64,000 bases of DNA from Paraburkholderia lycopersici (GCF_900096975.1 NZ_FMYQ01000002.1:124001-188000); one strand, 5' to 3'. Shown: positions 1-9,676, counted from the stretch's first letter. Made by a program: numbers and translations. The notes: generated by a model from the letters alone, not told the origin.

Positions 1-1
1 G

Positions 2-730
2 CCGGGCGGCGCCGGCATGAACACGTACCTCATTGTGCCCGCCGGTTCCGGCGCGAAGTCGATTCGCGACCTGGTCGGCAAACGCGTCGCGATCAATCGC
101 GGACGCCCGTGGGAGTATCAGTTTCGAAAGTTGATCGATCAGAACGGATTGAAGTTCTCCGATTTCCGCATCATCAATCTGAACCCGCAGGCGGGTGCTG
201 CCGCGATCGCCGCGGGCAAGGTCGATGCCGAGTTCACGCTCAGCGAATCGTTCCTGCTCGAAGACAGGAAGCTCGCAAAAATCATTTGGTCGAGCCGCAA
301 CGAACCGGCGGACTGGCGCATGCGTGCCGAATTGTGGGGTACCGAAGATTTTGTTTCGCGCAACCCGGCACTGACGCAGGTGGTAGCGACCGCTTTCGTC
401 AAAGCGCAGTACTGGATCTCGCAGGCCGCGAATCAGGACGACTTCTACAAGACCGCGGCGCGCGCCGGCACACCGGAAAGCGCACTGCGCCGTCAATACG
501 GCGAAGACAATGTCGCGTGGAAGGACCAGTGGTCCCCGCTCTTCACGCCCGGATTGCGCCAGCATTACATCGCCGAAGCGGATTACGCAAAGCAGGTCGG
601 CATCATTTCGACGCCTGTCGACGCGACGCGCTTCTTCGATTCGACATACGTCGACGCCGCGCTGAAGGAACTGAAGCTCGACGGCTACTGGAACGCGGCG
701 CCGATCGTCTCCGCTGTGTCGGCGAAATGA
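2..730 (+). CDS. SsuA-like ABC substrate-binding protein, 3' part
   Basis: This is the C-terminal part of a solute-binding protein of the SsuA/nitrate/taurine (NMT1-like) type. The reading frame is open through the left edge, and the ATG at 17 lies inside the domain, so the true start and any signal peptide are outside the window. Visible family features are the segment on 'RDLVGKRVAINRG', typical of the first lobe, and an AAAIAAGKVDA stretch. The mature protein would capture a sulfonate-like anion in the periplasm. Its stop overlaps the ATG of the next ABC gene in an ATGA arrangement, so the two are translationally coupled. The partners are exporter-type half transporters rather than the SsuB/SsuC importer expected for this family. 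The substrate cannot be read from the sequence; the sulfur link is inferred from the genes downstream. Confidence 0.75.
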   Translation, partial: PGGAGMNTYLIVPAGSGAKSIRDLVGKRVAINRGRPWEYQFRKLIDQNGLKFSDFRIINLNPQAGAAAIAAGKVDAEFTLSESFLLEDRKLAKIIWSSRNEPADWRMRAELWGTEDFVSRNPALTQVVATAFVKAQYWISQAANQDDFYKTAARAGTPESALRRQYGEDNVAWKDQWSPLFTPGLRQHYIAEADYAKQVGIISTPVDATRFFDSTYVDAALKELKLDGYWNAAPIVSAVSAK

Positions 731-2517
731 AACAAGCGTCTTCACGTTTTTCCGAAGCGCCGCTGCTCCGCTGTCTCGCCATCTATGGCCAGATGCCCTG
801 GCGCTTCGGGCTGACCGCGCTCCTGTTTGCGGTCGTCAATGGCAGCGTGGCGTGGCAACAATGGCTGGTCGGGCGCGCGGTCAACGAAGTCAATCACGGA
901 CACGTCGTTGTGCGTCTTGCCGACGGCGCGCTCGATTTGCACCGTGCGTGGTACTGGCTGGCCCTGCTGATCGGTGTCGCGTCGATCCGCGCACTGCTGC
1001 AATATGCTGCCGGCGTGATGTCGATGATCGTCGGGCAGGAACTGCTGCTCGTCATCCGCGAACGCATCCTGATCCAGATCCAGCGTCTCGATCTCAGCTA
1101 CCACTGGCGGCACGGCATCGGCGAGCTTGTCACGCGCACCACGCGTGACGCCGACAAGGTGCGCGATGCGCTGATCAACTTCTGGCGCCAGGTGTTCGAA
1201 ACCGCGATGCTCGTGATTGCATCGATCGGTATGCTGTGCTGGTACGCGCCGTGGCTTGGCATCGTCCCACTGTTGCTGACATTCACCGGACTTGCGCTCC
1301 TTGTCATGCAGATGGACCGTCTCGTCACGCTAGACCGCGCGGTCGGCACCGCCTACGACCGTGTCAATCAGGATCTGACAGAAGGGGTCAGCGGCGTACG
1401 CGTGATCAAGGCGTTCGGACTGGAATCGGCGCGGATCGCGAGCTTCAATGCGCAGGTTGCGGGGTTCAGCCATGTGTCGCGCGAAGCACTCGCGTATGCG
1501 GCACGGCGCATTCCGCTGCCGCAGGTGATCGTTGCATTCAGCCATGTGTGGGTACTCGCGTATGGCGCGCAGCTGATTGGCGCGGGGCGATTGAACGTCG
1601 GCGAACTGGTGGCGTCGCTGCTGCTCGCGAATACACTCGTGCTGCGGGTCGAAGGCATCGGCCGGGTCATGCAAATCTTCGCGGACGCGCGCGCCTCCGC
1701 GCGCCGGATCTGGGCGTTGCTGGACGCGGACCCGCAGTTTGAATCCGGCGCCGAAGCGCCGCCGTCCGGCGCGCTCGGTATCAAGCTCGACCGCGTGCAG
1801 GTATGCACCCCAGGCGGCGGTAACGACGTCCTGAGCGACGTCAGCTTCACGATCGAGCCCGGCGAAGTGGTCGCGCTGGTCGGCACGACGGGTTCAGGGA
1901 AGAGCACGCTGATGGGTCTACTGCCCCGTCTCGTCGACGCCCAGACAGGCACCGTATCAGTCGGCTCGACGCTGCAGGGCTGGTCCGGTGTTCAAGCGCT
2001 CGACACGCGGGCATTGCGTGAGCGGGTTCATGTCGTGCCGCAGGAAAGCTTCCTGTTCTCCGACACGCTGATAGCGAACCTGCGTCTGGCCGCCCCCGAC
2101 GCCAGTGACGAACGTATTCGCGCGGCGTTGAGACTGGCATCCGCCGAAGAAGTCGTCGACGGACTACGCGAGGGCTTCGCCACGCGTCTCGGGGATCGCG
2201 GCATGACGCTTTCGGGCGGGCAGCGCCAACGCCTGTGCCTCGCGCGCGCGCTGCTGGCGCGCCCCGCAGTCCTGGGACTCGACGACGCGACGAGCGCGCT
2301 TGACGCAACGACCGAACGCACAATCCTGAACAACATCCGCGCATTGCGCGAGCGCACGAGCGAAGGCATCACCGTGCTGATCGTATCGAGCAAGCTGTCC
2401 ACCGTTCTGCTGGCCGACCGCGTGCTCCTGCTCGCCAACGGCCGCATCGCGGCGCAAGGCACTCACGCGGAACTGGCGCAAAGCCATGCCGCCTATCGCG
2501 ACCTGATGGGGCTCTGA
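727..2517 (+). CDS. Half-size ABC transporter (TMD-NBD) with degenerate Walker B, heterodimer partner 1
   Basis: A 596-residue fused permease-ATPase of the ABC exporter (MsbA/BmrCD-like) architecture. Six membrane segments occupy roughly the first 310 residues, followed by a nucleotide-binding domain. Walker A is GTTGSGKST, the signature is a canonical LSGGQRQR, and Walker B reads LGLDDATSALD. The catalytic glutamate that normally follows Walker B is therefore Asp, a known mark of the degenerate subunit in heterodimeric exporters. The start at 727 is chosen because the ATG overlaps the previous stop (ATGA). An in-frame GTG far upstream lies inside the previous gene and is ignored. The next gene follows with no gap, so both subunits are made from one message. 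The transported compound is unknown. Confidence 0.85.
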   Translation: MKQASSRFSEAPLLRCLAIYGQMPWRFGLTALLFAVVNGSVAWQQWLVGRAVNEVNHGHVVVRLADGALDLHRAWYWLALLIGVASIRALLQYAAGVMSMIVGQELLLVIRERILIQIQRLDLSYHWRHGIGELVTRTTRDADKVRDALINFWRQVFETAMLVIASIGMLCWYAPWLGIVPLLLTFTGLALLVMQMDRLVTLDRAVGTAYDRVNQDLTEGVSGVRVIKAFGLESARIASFNAQVAGFSHVSREALAYAARRIPLPQVIVAFSHVWVLAYGAQLIGAGRLNVGELVASLLLANTLVLRVEGIGRVMQIFADARASARRIWALLDADPQFESGAEAPPSGALGIKLDRVQVCTPGGGNDVLSDVSFTIEPGEVVALVGTTGSGKSTLMGLLPRLVDAQTGTVSVGSTLQGWSGVQALDTRALRERVHVVPQESFLFSDTLIANLRLAAPDASDERIRAALRLASAEEVVDGLREGFATRLGDRGMTLSGGQRQRLCLARALLARPAVLGLDDATSALDATTERTILNNIRALRERTSEGITVLIVSSKLSTVLLADRVLLLANGRIAAQGTHAELAQSHAAYRDLMGL

Positions 2518-4380
2518 ATGACCAGTATGCGCGGCAAGTCGGCCATGTCCGACATCGAACTCGAAGAACATCTCGCCCGGCAAGCGCTAAACCGCAGCAT
2601 GTTCGCACGGATGCTGCCCTTGCTTGCGCCCGCATGGCGGCTCGTCGTCGCGGTCGTCGGGATCGAACTCCTGCTGGTCGCGACCGTCTTTCTGCGGCCG
2701 GTGTTGATCGGTATTGTGATCGACCGCGGTTTCATCCGTGGCGCTTCGCACTGGACAGTCCGCCCAGACGTGATCGTCTGGTGCTGCATCGCGCTAGCGC
2801 TTAGCTGGACTATGCGTTTCGCGATGGGCGGCGCATCGCAGTATCTCGCCGGCAACGCCGCGATCCGCGTGCTCAGCGGCCTACGGGCACGCGTATTCGC
2901 GCACGTGCAGAGTCTCAGCGTGGGCTACTTCGACCGCACCAAGGCGGGCCGTATCATTTCCCGCGCCGACCGGGACGTCGATACGCTCGAACCGCTGCTG
3001 ATCCAGGGACCGCCCGAACTGCTGTCGGCAGTATTGCGCTGCGTGGTGGCCGGGGTGATGTTGTGGCATATCGCGCCGAGCCTGCTTTTCAGCCTCGCCA
3101 CGACAGTACCCGTGCTCTTCGCCGCCACTGCGATATTCAAGCGCGTGTCGCAGGAAAACTGGGCGCGGGTGGCCGAGTATCGCAGTCGTTTCACCGCACA
3201 CCTGATCGAGACAGTCGCCGGCGTAAGGATGCTTCAGCAGACCGTGCGCGAGTCCGACAACCTCACCCGCTATCGCGGGCTGTTGAATGACTTCAACCAG
3301 GCACTCGTGCGTGGGAGCATCCGGGCAAACTGGTTCGCACCGTTCACGACAGTGCTCACGAGCACAGGCATGGCGCTATTGCTGGTGATCGGTGCACGCG
3401 GTATCGCTCTGCACGAGATGACGATCGGACAGGTAGCGCAGACTCTCTTCTACGTGTTCCTGTTTCTCGGGCCGCTGCAGGAGTTGACCGACCTGTTCGA
3501 ACGTTATGCGAACGGAAGCGCGTGCGCACAACGCATCTTCCTGCTGCTAGATACCGAGCCGCAAGTCGTCGACGCGCCCGGCGCAGCGGGATTGCCTGTC
3601 GTGCGCGGCGACGTGCGATTTCGGGACGTGAGTTTCAGCTATGACGAACGCAACTACAGGCCAGTGATTGACGGGCTCAATCTGCATATCGCCGCAGGCG
3701 AGGTACTTGCCATCGTGGGGCCGACAGGACATGGCAAGAGCACGTTGGTGCAAATCCTGACGCGGTTCTATGACGTGACCCATGGCGCGATAGAACTGGA
3801 CGGCGTGGATATCCGCACGATCACGCAACAGAGCCTGAGGCGACACGTCGGCGTAGTTTTGCAGGATAACGTACTGTTCGGCGGCACGATTCTCGACAAC
3901 CTGCGGCTCGCCCGGCCCGACGCGACGGACGAGGTGCTCGTGCAGGCCGTCCGCGCGTTGGGCGCGGACGAAGTGCTCGAAAGCCTGCCGGCCGGCTACC
4001 ACACCCATGTCGGCCCTTCAGGCTCTCATCTGAGTCATGGCCAGCGTCAGCTTGTCTGTCTCGCGCGCGCGTACCTCGCCGATCCCCAAGTGCTCGTGCT
4101 GGACGAGGCAACGTCGGCTGTAGACGTGCATACCGAAAGACGCATCCAGCGAGCGTTGCGGACGCTATGTGAAGGACGCACCGCTATTATCATCGCCCAT
4201 CGGCTCGCGACCATCCGGGACGCGCACCGCATTGCCGTGATTCGCCACGGACGCGTTGTAGAGCTGGGACCACATGCGGCGTTGATGCACGCCAGAGGAG
4301 TTTATGCGGCGTTATATCAGGCCTATGCCGAAAATTCGACAGGCGTTGGGCCCGCAATCGACGCGTACGCACCGTCGTGA
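2518..4380 (+). CDS. Half-size ABC transporter (TMD-NBD) with degenerate signature, heterodimer partner 2
   Basis: A 620-residue ABC half transporter with six predicted membrane segments followed by an ATPase domain. Walker A is GPTGHGKST and Walker B is [11 protein letters not shown] with the catalytic Glu present. The signature is LSHGQRQ instead of LSGGQ. This defect is complementary to that of the preceding gene. In a heterodimer the altered signature here would face the altered Walker B there, leaving one consensus and one degenerate ATP site, as in TM287/288-type exporters. The ATG at 2518 follows the previous stop directly; an internal ATG at 2545 is an alternative start. It is the last gene of this coupled set and meets the convergent DszB-like gene at a short hairpin. 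Confidence 0.87.
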   Translation: MTSMRGKSAMSDIELEEHLARQALNRSMFARMLPLLAPAWRLVVAVVGIELLLVATVFLRPVLIGIVIDRGFIRGASHWTVRPDVIVWCCIALALSWTMRFAMGGASQYLAGNAAIRVLSGLRARVFAHVQSLSVGYFDRTKAGRIISRADRDVDTLEPLLIQGPPELLSAVLRCVVAGVMLWHIAPSLLFSLATTVPVLFAATAIFKRVSQENWARVAEYRSRFTAHLIETVAGVRMLQQTVRESDNLTRYRGLLNDFNQALVRGSIRANWFAPFTTVLTSTGMALLLVIGARGIALHEMTIGQVAQTLFYVFLFLGPLQELTDLFERYANGSACAQRIFLLLDTEPQVVDAPGAAGLPVVRGDVRFRDVSFSYDERNYRPVIDGLNLHIAAGEVLAIVGPTGHGKSTLVQILTRFYDVTHGAIELDGVDIRTITQQSLRRHVGVVLQDNVLFGGTILDNLRLARPDATDEVLVQAVRALGADEVLESLPAGYHTHVGPSGSHLSHGQRQLVCLARAYLADPQVLVLDEATSAVDVHTERRIQRALRTLCEGRTAIIIAHRLATIRDAHRIAVIRHGRVVELGPHAALMHARGVYAALYQAYAENSTGVGPAIDAYAPS

Positions 4381-4413
4381 CGACCGGTTGAGTCCTGATT
4401 GAGCCCTGATCGA

Positions 4414-4443
4414 AGCGCCGGGAAAAGCGTCTTTTCAGGCGCT
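4414..4443. terminator. Hairpin between convergent genes
   Basis: Arms AGCGCC (4414-4419) and GGCGCT (4438-4443) enclose a second AAAAG/CTTTT pairing. It sits in the 62-bp gap between the ABC gene and the convergent DszB-like gene and overlaps the latter's stop codon. There is no long T-tract, so termination is only suggested. Confidence 0.35.
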
Positions 4444-5534
4444 CACTGAAACGATATATCGCGCGGCATCGCGATCGGGCCATCGCCGATGTCGACGGGC
4501 CTGCTTCGCATCACATCGGAGAGCGGCTTCGGATCGATCCATTGATCGATGCCGAAATCATCCGGCAGAAAACCTTCGCCGTGCAGAAACGCCTTGAGTC
4601 GCTTGATGCCGTCGATCGATTGCGGATCGAGTTCGAGGCGCAGCGCACGATGCACCTGGTTGCCGTACGCGTAGCGGATCCAGCTGGGCGTCCAACCCGT
4701 CTCGCGACCGATCATCTCGATTGCCTGTACGGGATTGCGCGCAGCCCACTCGCCCGCGGCCACTACCCTGTCCAGCAAACGTCCGACGAGTTCGGGATGA
4801 CGGTCCAGAAGACGCTGATTAACCGTTAGCGGACGCGGCGTTCCATTGCCGATCCGCATCATGGGATCGGGATGAAAGCCGATGTTGACGATGAGTTGAG
4901 CGCCGATCAGGTGTGCCGTCTCGGCGCCGCGAACGTCCTTCAGATAAATGACGTCTACCTGCCCCGTGACCAGTGCGCGCGCCTCGTTAGCAAACGTGTG
5001 CCGACCGCGTCTGCCTGTGTCGACGGAGCGCACGATATCATCGCTGATCGTCGCCGGCAGCGCGTGGTCCTCAAGATCGACCCATTCGACTTCATTGCGG
5101 CCAATGCCCTCCGCGTCAAGCACGGCGGTAATCACGCGCAGTGCGGCAGCACGATTGTGATCGACTTTCAGCGCGTGTTTCGGCAACCCTATCCGACGGC
5201 CGCGCAGGTCCTTCGGCGTGCGGATGCCGGCGGTCGGCAATACTGCCAGCGCCTGGAACTCGTCCGTCCAGGTGAGGCCAATCAGGCGGCTCGCCTGGCC
5301 TGCCGACCGTCCATAGAGCGCAGGAACGCTACCGCCCTGCCGTAACGAATCGGGTAAATCGCTTTGCACGTGCGGCGAAAACCGCTGTGGATCACGACTG
5401 TCTTCCTGCAGCGACCGCAGCGCAACGCCCATGCCACGCATTGCATCCTGCAGCCAGCCGAGATGCCATGCAATCGACAGCGGCGTCGGCACAGGCGGCC
5501 GGATACACCAGATTTCTTCGGAATGGTCGGCCAT
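4443..5534 (-). CDS. DszB/SBP-fold family protein lacking the catalytic Cys
   Basis: A 363-residue protein without a signal peptide, related along its whole length to the DszB-like protein at 11175-12242. Shared blocks include the N-terminal W-x3-PPVP region, an RQGG motif and an RSAG motif. In DszB (2'-hydroxybiphenyl-2-sulfinate desulfinase) the first block carries nucleophile Cys27. Here the aligned position 13 is Pro, and the only nearby Cys is residue 10. The His and Arg of the triad are kept as His55 and Arg65, ten apart as in DszB. It may act as a ligand-binding or regulatory relative, or use another chemistry. The ATG at 5534 is chosen because it aligns with the paralogue's start. The in-frame ATG at 5618 lies inside a strong hairpin. 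It follows the TonB-dependent receptor on the same strand. Confidence 0.72.
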   Translation of the reverse strand: MADHSEEIWCIRPPVPTPLSIAWHLGWLQDAMRGMGVALRSLQEDSRDPQRFSPHVQSDLPDSLRQGGSVPALYGRSAGQASRLIGLTWTDEFQALAVLPTAGIRTPKDLRGRRIGLPKHALKVDHNRAAALRVITAVLDAEGIGRNEVEWVDLEDHALPATISDDIVRSVDTGRRGRHTFANEARALVTGQVDVIYLKDVRGAETAHLIGAQLIVNIGFHPDPMMRIGNGTPRPLTVNQRLLDRHPELVGRLLDRVVAAGEWAARNPVQAIEMIGRETGWTPSWIRYAYGNQVHRALRLELDPQSIDGIKRLKAFLHGEGFLPDDFGIDQWIDPKPLSDVMRSRPVDIGDGPIAMPRDISFQ

Positions 5535-5574
5535 AGGTAACTCGCCAGAATGAAAGATACCGACGCGGCCAAGT

Positions 5575-5622
5575 AGAAATGACAGAGAGGGTGCCGCATG
5601 TGCAGGCACCCCCGTCATTTCT
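5575..5622 (-). terminator. Strong two-part hairpin between TonB receptor and DszB-like gene
   Basis: Outer arms AGAAATGAC (5575-5583) and GTCATTTCT (5614-5622) pair perfectly, as do the inner arms GGGTGCC and GGCACCC. Neither strand has a clean T-tract, so it could be a processing or attenuation element limiting read-through from the receptor gene rather than a simple terminator. Confidence 0.5.
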
Positions 5623-5656
5623 TTCCCGCGTCAGCGGGTGCCGGCACTCCGCAAGC

Positions 5657-8143
5657 TTACCAGCGGAATGTCCCGTTGACGCCCACATAACGCGGCTCGC
5701 CGAGCGCGGTGGGATACGCGCCGTTCGCGGCGACCTGTGACAGGATCACGTACGACTTGTTCAGCACGTTATTCACATAGACCGTCACGTCCCACTTTTT
5801 GCTCGGCGCCGAATACGTCAAGCTCACGTTGCCCAACGTATAGCCCCCTTCCTTCTGCACTGGATCGTTCTGTATCACCGCGTTGTAGTAGATTCCGCTG
5901 CGATAGCTCCAGTCAGTGCTGAACAGCAGACTGCCTCCGACGGGCTCAGGCACCGGCACGCGGTAGTCGAGACCTGCCGTAATCGTCGTATGCGGCGTAC
6001 GGTAGAACGAATTGCCACTCGCGTCGACTTGTTGCGTGCCCTGGTAGGTCACGAAATTCGTATAGTGCGCATTGAGGAAACCGAGGCCCGCCCATAACCG
6101 GAGGTTGTTTGTCGGAAGCGCCTGCAGTTCGAATTCGAGACCCTGGATCTTGCCGTTTGCGGCGTTCTGCAACGTACTCGTGGTCTGGTTCGGTATGCCT
6201 GCCGGGTTCGGCGTCTGCACGTTCAATTGCAGGTTTTTCAACTGGTAGTCGAATATGGCCGCATTCAGGATCAGCCGCTTGTCGAACCATGCGGTCTTGA
6301 TGCCCAGTTCGTAGTCGGTCAATGTTTCGGGCTGCGCTACCGGAATCGACGCGACGCCGTTGGCCACCACGATCGACGGATTGAAGCCGCCCGAACGGAA
6401 GCCCGTTGCAAAGCGCCCATACACCAGCGCGTCCTCGCTGAGCTTGTACTGAGGCGTCAGATCGAACGTGGTCTGACTCCAGCTGTCGGATGCGCCAAGC
6501 GACGTGCTGCTGAGCGTAGAAGACCCGACTGCCGATAACGGCCACCATGTTCCAGGATTATTGAACACGACGGAGCCCGCAGCGCCGCTCGCGAGGCGTG
6601 ACTCCTGCACGGTCTTGGTTTCGCGCGTGTAACGGACGCCGCCTGTCAACGCAGCGCGGTTCGTGAGATTGAACGTTGCGCTACCAAAGAACGCATTGCT
6701 CTGGTCCGCCTGGTGCAACGGCTGACTCAAATACGCGGTACGTGTTGAAGGCGCAATCGTCGCTGACACGGACTGGTAATCCAGGCTCGAATCAAAATAC
6801 ATGTAGCCGATAAGCCAGTTCAGGCGGTCCGTCTGCGGCGACGCGAGGCGCAGTTCCTGCGAGAGTTGCCGGAAGTCGGTATGCGAATACGTGCCACTCT
6901 GGTTCGGTACGCGTGGCGACGGCGGAGTACCTGGCTGCTGGAGAATATCGTCGTGCGCGGTCTCGATCGCCGAGATCGACGTAAGCTTCAGCCGACCGAT
7001 CTGATAGTTCAGGGTCACACTGGCGCCAGCCGTGTCATTCGTCACGTTGCTGTAGCCAGCGTAGAACGGATCGCCAATCTGCGGATTCGCTCCGTACGAC
7101 GGAATGAAGCCATAGTTGTCAGCGCCACCCGCGTTGATCCCGATGGGATAGCTAGGTGATGCCGTGCCGCTGTAGCGCGCGAAGTGCGCATTGACGAGTG
7201 CACTGAAGTTGCTCGACACGAGCGCCAGCAACTGTACGCGACCGCCGCAATCGCTATAGTCCGGCTGGTTTTTACCGGTGTAGTTGTTGTGCGCATAACC
7301 GCTTGTCTCGTCACAGCGGAACGCGACGCGGCCGGCCAGCGCATCCTCCTTGATCGGGCCGCCGACAGCGGCCTCGATCTGGCGCGTCCCGTAATTGGCG
7401 ATGCCGAGTTTCGCGTAGCCGTCGTAATCGAAAGTAGGTTTCTGCGAAATGAAGTTGACCGCACCGCCCGTCGTATTCTTGCCCCACAGAGTACCCTGGG
7501 GGCCACGTAGCACTTCGACGCGCTGCTGATCGTAGATCGGGAACACCTGGCTCGAAGCGAGCGCAATGAATACATCGTCCTGGTAAATGCCGATCGGACC
7601 TTCGAGATTCACCGATGGATCGTTCGAACCGATGCCGCGCAGGAACCACCGGGGTTTCGACGTAAGGCCGCCGCTCGATTGCGCGGAGAAGTTCGGCACC
7701 AGGCGAGCGATGTCGTTCGAGTTATGGATGTTCCCCTGCTCCATGTAGTCCCCGCTGATCACGGTAATCGGCACCGGAACATCCTGAATCTTCTGTTCGC
7801 GCCGCTGCGCGGTCACGGTGACAGCCCCGAGCTGCTTTGGCGCGGTATCCGCTTTCGCGGTTGCGCGAGCAGCACGTTTGGGCGCGGTCGCCGCGGGTGC
7901 GGACTTCACGTCCGCATTCTCGCCGGATGGCACCGTCGCCGCCTGCGCGCCCGTCTGCGCATGACCCACGAGTGAGTACGCGAACAGGAGTGTGACGAGT
8001 GCGATATGAGTCAGACGATGTGTCGGCCGAAGCCCAGTCGCCGCGTCCACGGGCCAGTTTTTCAGCCTGCTGCCTGGTTGAAGGTCGTATTTCACTTGCA
8101 CTAATTTCCCCAAAAAATTGTCGTTGTCGGACTCGTTGCCCAT
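5657..8143 (-). CDS. TonB-dependent outer-membrane receptor
   Basis: An outer-membrane beta-barrel receptor of about 830 residues that imports a scarce ligand using TonB energy. After an N-terminal hydrophobic segment (HIALVTLLFAYSLVGHAQ) comes a low-complexity linker. Then follow a TonB-box-like LGAVTVTA, a plug domain with the diagnostic RGPQGTLWGKNTTGGAVN, and a barrel ending in the usual aromatic C-terminus (FRW). The start is uncertain: ATG 8143 is used here, a TTG lies at 8179, and GTG codons near 8104-8096 would give a shorter leader. It sits between a DszB-like gene and a sigma-54 activator, which suggests uptake of an organosulfur compound, but siderophore uptake cannot be excluded from sequence alone. 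Confidence 0.85.
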   Translation of the reverse strand: MGNESDNDNFLGKLVQVKYDLQPGSRLKNWPVDAATGLRPTHRLTHIALVTLLFAYSLVGHAQTGAQAATVPSGENADVKSAPAATAPKRAARATAKADTAPKQLGAVTVTAQRREQKIQDVPVPITVISGDYMEQGNIHNSNDIARLVPNFSAQSSGGLTSKPRWFLRGIGSNDPSVNLEGPIGIYQDDVFIALASSQVFPIYDQQRVEVLRGPQGTLWGKNTTGGAVNFISQKPTFDYDGYAKLGIANYGTRQIEAAVGGPIKEDALAGRVAFRCDETSGYAHNNYTGKNQPDYSDCGGRVQLLALVSSNFSALVNAHFARYSGTASPSYPIGINAGGADNYGFIPSYGANPQIGDPFYAGYSNVTNDTAGASVTLNYQIGRLKLTSISAIETAHDDILQQPGTPPSPRVPNQSGTYSHTDFRQLSQELRLASPQTDRLNWLIGYMYFDSSLDYQSVSATIAPSTRTAYLSQPLHQADQSNAFFGSATFNLTNRAALTGGVRYTRETKTVQESRLASGAAGSVVFNNPGTWWPLSAVGSSTLSSTSLGASDSWSQTTFDLTPQYKLSEDALVYGRFATGFRSGGFNPSIVVANGVASIPVAQPETLTDYELGIKTAWFDKRLILNAAIFDYQLKNLQLNVQTPNPAGIPNQTTSTLQNAANGKIQGLEFELQALPTNNLRLWAGLGFLNAHYTNFVTYQGTQQVDASGNSFYRTPHTTITAGLDYRVPVPEPVGGSLLFSTDWSYRSGIYYNAVIQNDPVQKEGGYTLGNVSLTYSAPSKKWDVTVYVNNVLNKSYVILSQVAANGAYPTALGEPRYVGVNGTFRW

Positions 8144-8488
8144 TGGGCGCGGGGTCGTGCAGAGCAGCAAATATGCCAATCAACACATCATCGCGAGCAG
8201 GCCCTTCATGGCCGGGTGTTTGCGGGGAGATTCATGCTCTATTCGCCTATCGGTCAGACGCGCGAGCCCATAAGCGTTGTGCGTCGAATGCAACATTCGC
8301 TGTCGGATTCGGCACAGGCGCAAGTCGAAAGCGCAGCAGGCGTGCGAGGCACAGGCGCATTGCACGCACGCGCATATCCAACGCACATGAACATGGTTGT
8401 CCTGCAATGCGGTAGGTCATAAATTGACTGCTTCAGGCGTTGCGCCCGGTCGCCATCCGTTGCGTCCCGGCAGCGCGAGGTAAAACGT
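8144..8488. promoter_or_regulatory. Divergent intergenic region, TonB receptor / sigma-54 activator
   Basis: About 345 bp separating two divergent genes, so it must carry both promoters. The only clear structure is a palindrome CGAATG-N3-CATTCG at 8285-8299. A search by eye for the GG-N10-GC sigma-54 signature on either strand found no convincing match. No coding sequence is supported here. Confidence 0.4.
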
Positions 8489-9676
8489 ATGGCGTCGAAT
8501 AACATCCCACCCACTACGCTGCTTGCACTCGACGATTCGCAACCGCTATCGATCCGGGCCAAAGCAATGGTCTTCGCCGACCCGGCATCGCGGGCGCTAC
8601 TCGACTATCTCGAGCGCATGGCGCCAAGCGATGTGCCCATCCTCATCAATGGCGAAACAGGTACTGGCAAGGAACTCGTCGCGCGGCACGTCCACCGCTT
8701 GAGTCATCGCACTGGGCCGTTCCTTGCCGTGAACTGCGGCGCGATAACCGAACAGCTCGCGGAAAGCGAGCTATTCGGCCACGAAGCCGGATCGTTCACC
8801 GGCGCTGCGGGCCGCCGCGAGGGATGGTTCGAAGCGGCAGACGGGGGAACGCTGTTTCTCGACGAAATCGGCGATCTGCCACTTCCGCTCCAGGTCAAGC
8901 TGCTGCGCGTTCTGCAGGAACGCGAGGTCGTAAGATTAGGTTCACGCAGGCCGATTCCCGTGAACGTGCGCCTCGTTGCGGCTACGAATGTCGACCTGAA
9001 TCACGCGGTGCAAGCAGGTCGCTTCCGTCTCGATCTGCTGTTCCGGCTGAACATCGCGCAGATCCGTGTTCCTCCGCTGCGCGAGCGGCCCGGCGACATC
9101 GAACCGCTGGCTCAGCACTTTCTCTCGCAATATGCACAGCGCCTTGGCCGAACGACCGCCCGGCTTTCCGCAAGTGCACTCGCGATGCTGCTTCGCTATC
9201 CGTGGCCGGGTAACATTCGCGAACTCGAGAACGCAATTCACTTCGCATTGCTGGTAGCGGACGGGTCGGACCTGCAGCCCGAGCATCTGAAGATGGCCGG
9301 CAACTGGAACGAGCACGCGTGGGACAGCACCTGGAGCGTCGGCGACGAGGCCCTCGGCACCATGCCCGGAGCTGGCCTGGCGGGCGGGCCTTCACCGCTT
9401 GCTGTAATCGGCGAGCAGTTGGAGCGGCTCTTCGATGATCCGCCAGCCGACCTCTTCAATCAGCTGGATCTGCTGATCGTGAGCACAGCATTTCGCGCAA
9501 GCGGTGAAAACCAGGTACGTGCGGCGGCACTGCTCGGCGTGACGCGTAACGTCGTGAGAACCATGCTGCGACGTCACGGATTTGTCGGCGCGGGCGATTC
9601 ATCGCCGCCAGCCTCCGACGACGCCGGCTTCACGCAAGGCGCTCCAGCGCGCTATGGATCATCGCCAAGCGTCTGA
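8489..9676 (+). CDS. SfnR-like sigma-54-dependent transcriptional activator
   Basis: A 395-residue bacterial enhancer-binding protein with no receiver or other sensory domain, the layout of SfnR-type regulators of sulfone/sulfonate use. The AAA+ domain starts at once: Walker A GETGTGKE (55-62), the sigma-54-contacting loop as GSFTGA (101-106; consensus GAFTGA) and Walker B TLFLDEIG (121-128). A Fis-type helix-turn-helix lies near the C-terminus (NQVRAAALLGVTRNVVRTML). The start ATG has a GCGAGG ribosome site 8 bases upstream. It is divergent from the TonB receptor and followed by a sigma-54 promoter driving the monooxygenase and desulfinase genes, its probable target. Without a sensory domain, its activity is probably set by its own abundance under sulfur limitation; this is inferred. 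Confidence 0.86.
   Translation: MASNNIPPTTLLALDDSQPLSIRAKAMVFADPASRALLDYLERMAPSDVPILINGETGTGKELVARHVHRLSHRTGPFLAVNCGAITEQLAESELFGHEAGSFTGAAGRREGWFEAADGGTLFLDEIGDLPLPLQVKLLRVLQEREVVRLGSRRPIPVNVRLVAATNVDLNHAVQAGRFRLDLLFRLNIAQIRVPPLRERPGDIEPLAQHFLSQYAQRLGRTTARLSASALAMLLRYPWPGNIRELENAIHFALLVADGSDLQPEHLKMAGNWNEHAWDSTWSVGDEALGTMPGAGLAGGPSPLAVIGEQLERLFDDPPADLFNQLDLLIVSTAFRASGENQVRAAALLGVTRNVVRTMLRRHGFVGAGDSSPPASDDAGFTQGAPARYGSSPSV

Noticed and set aside
8144..8488. Possible sigma-54 promoter for the TonB receptor
   Set aside because: Both strands were scanned for GG-N10-GC in a fitting context. The near matches have wrong spacing.
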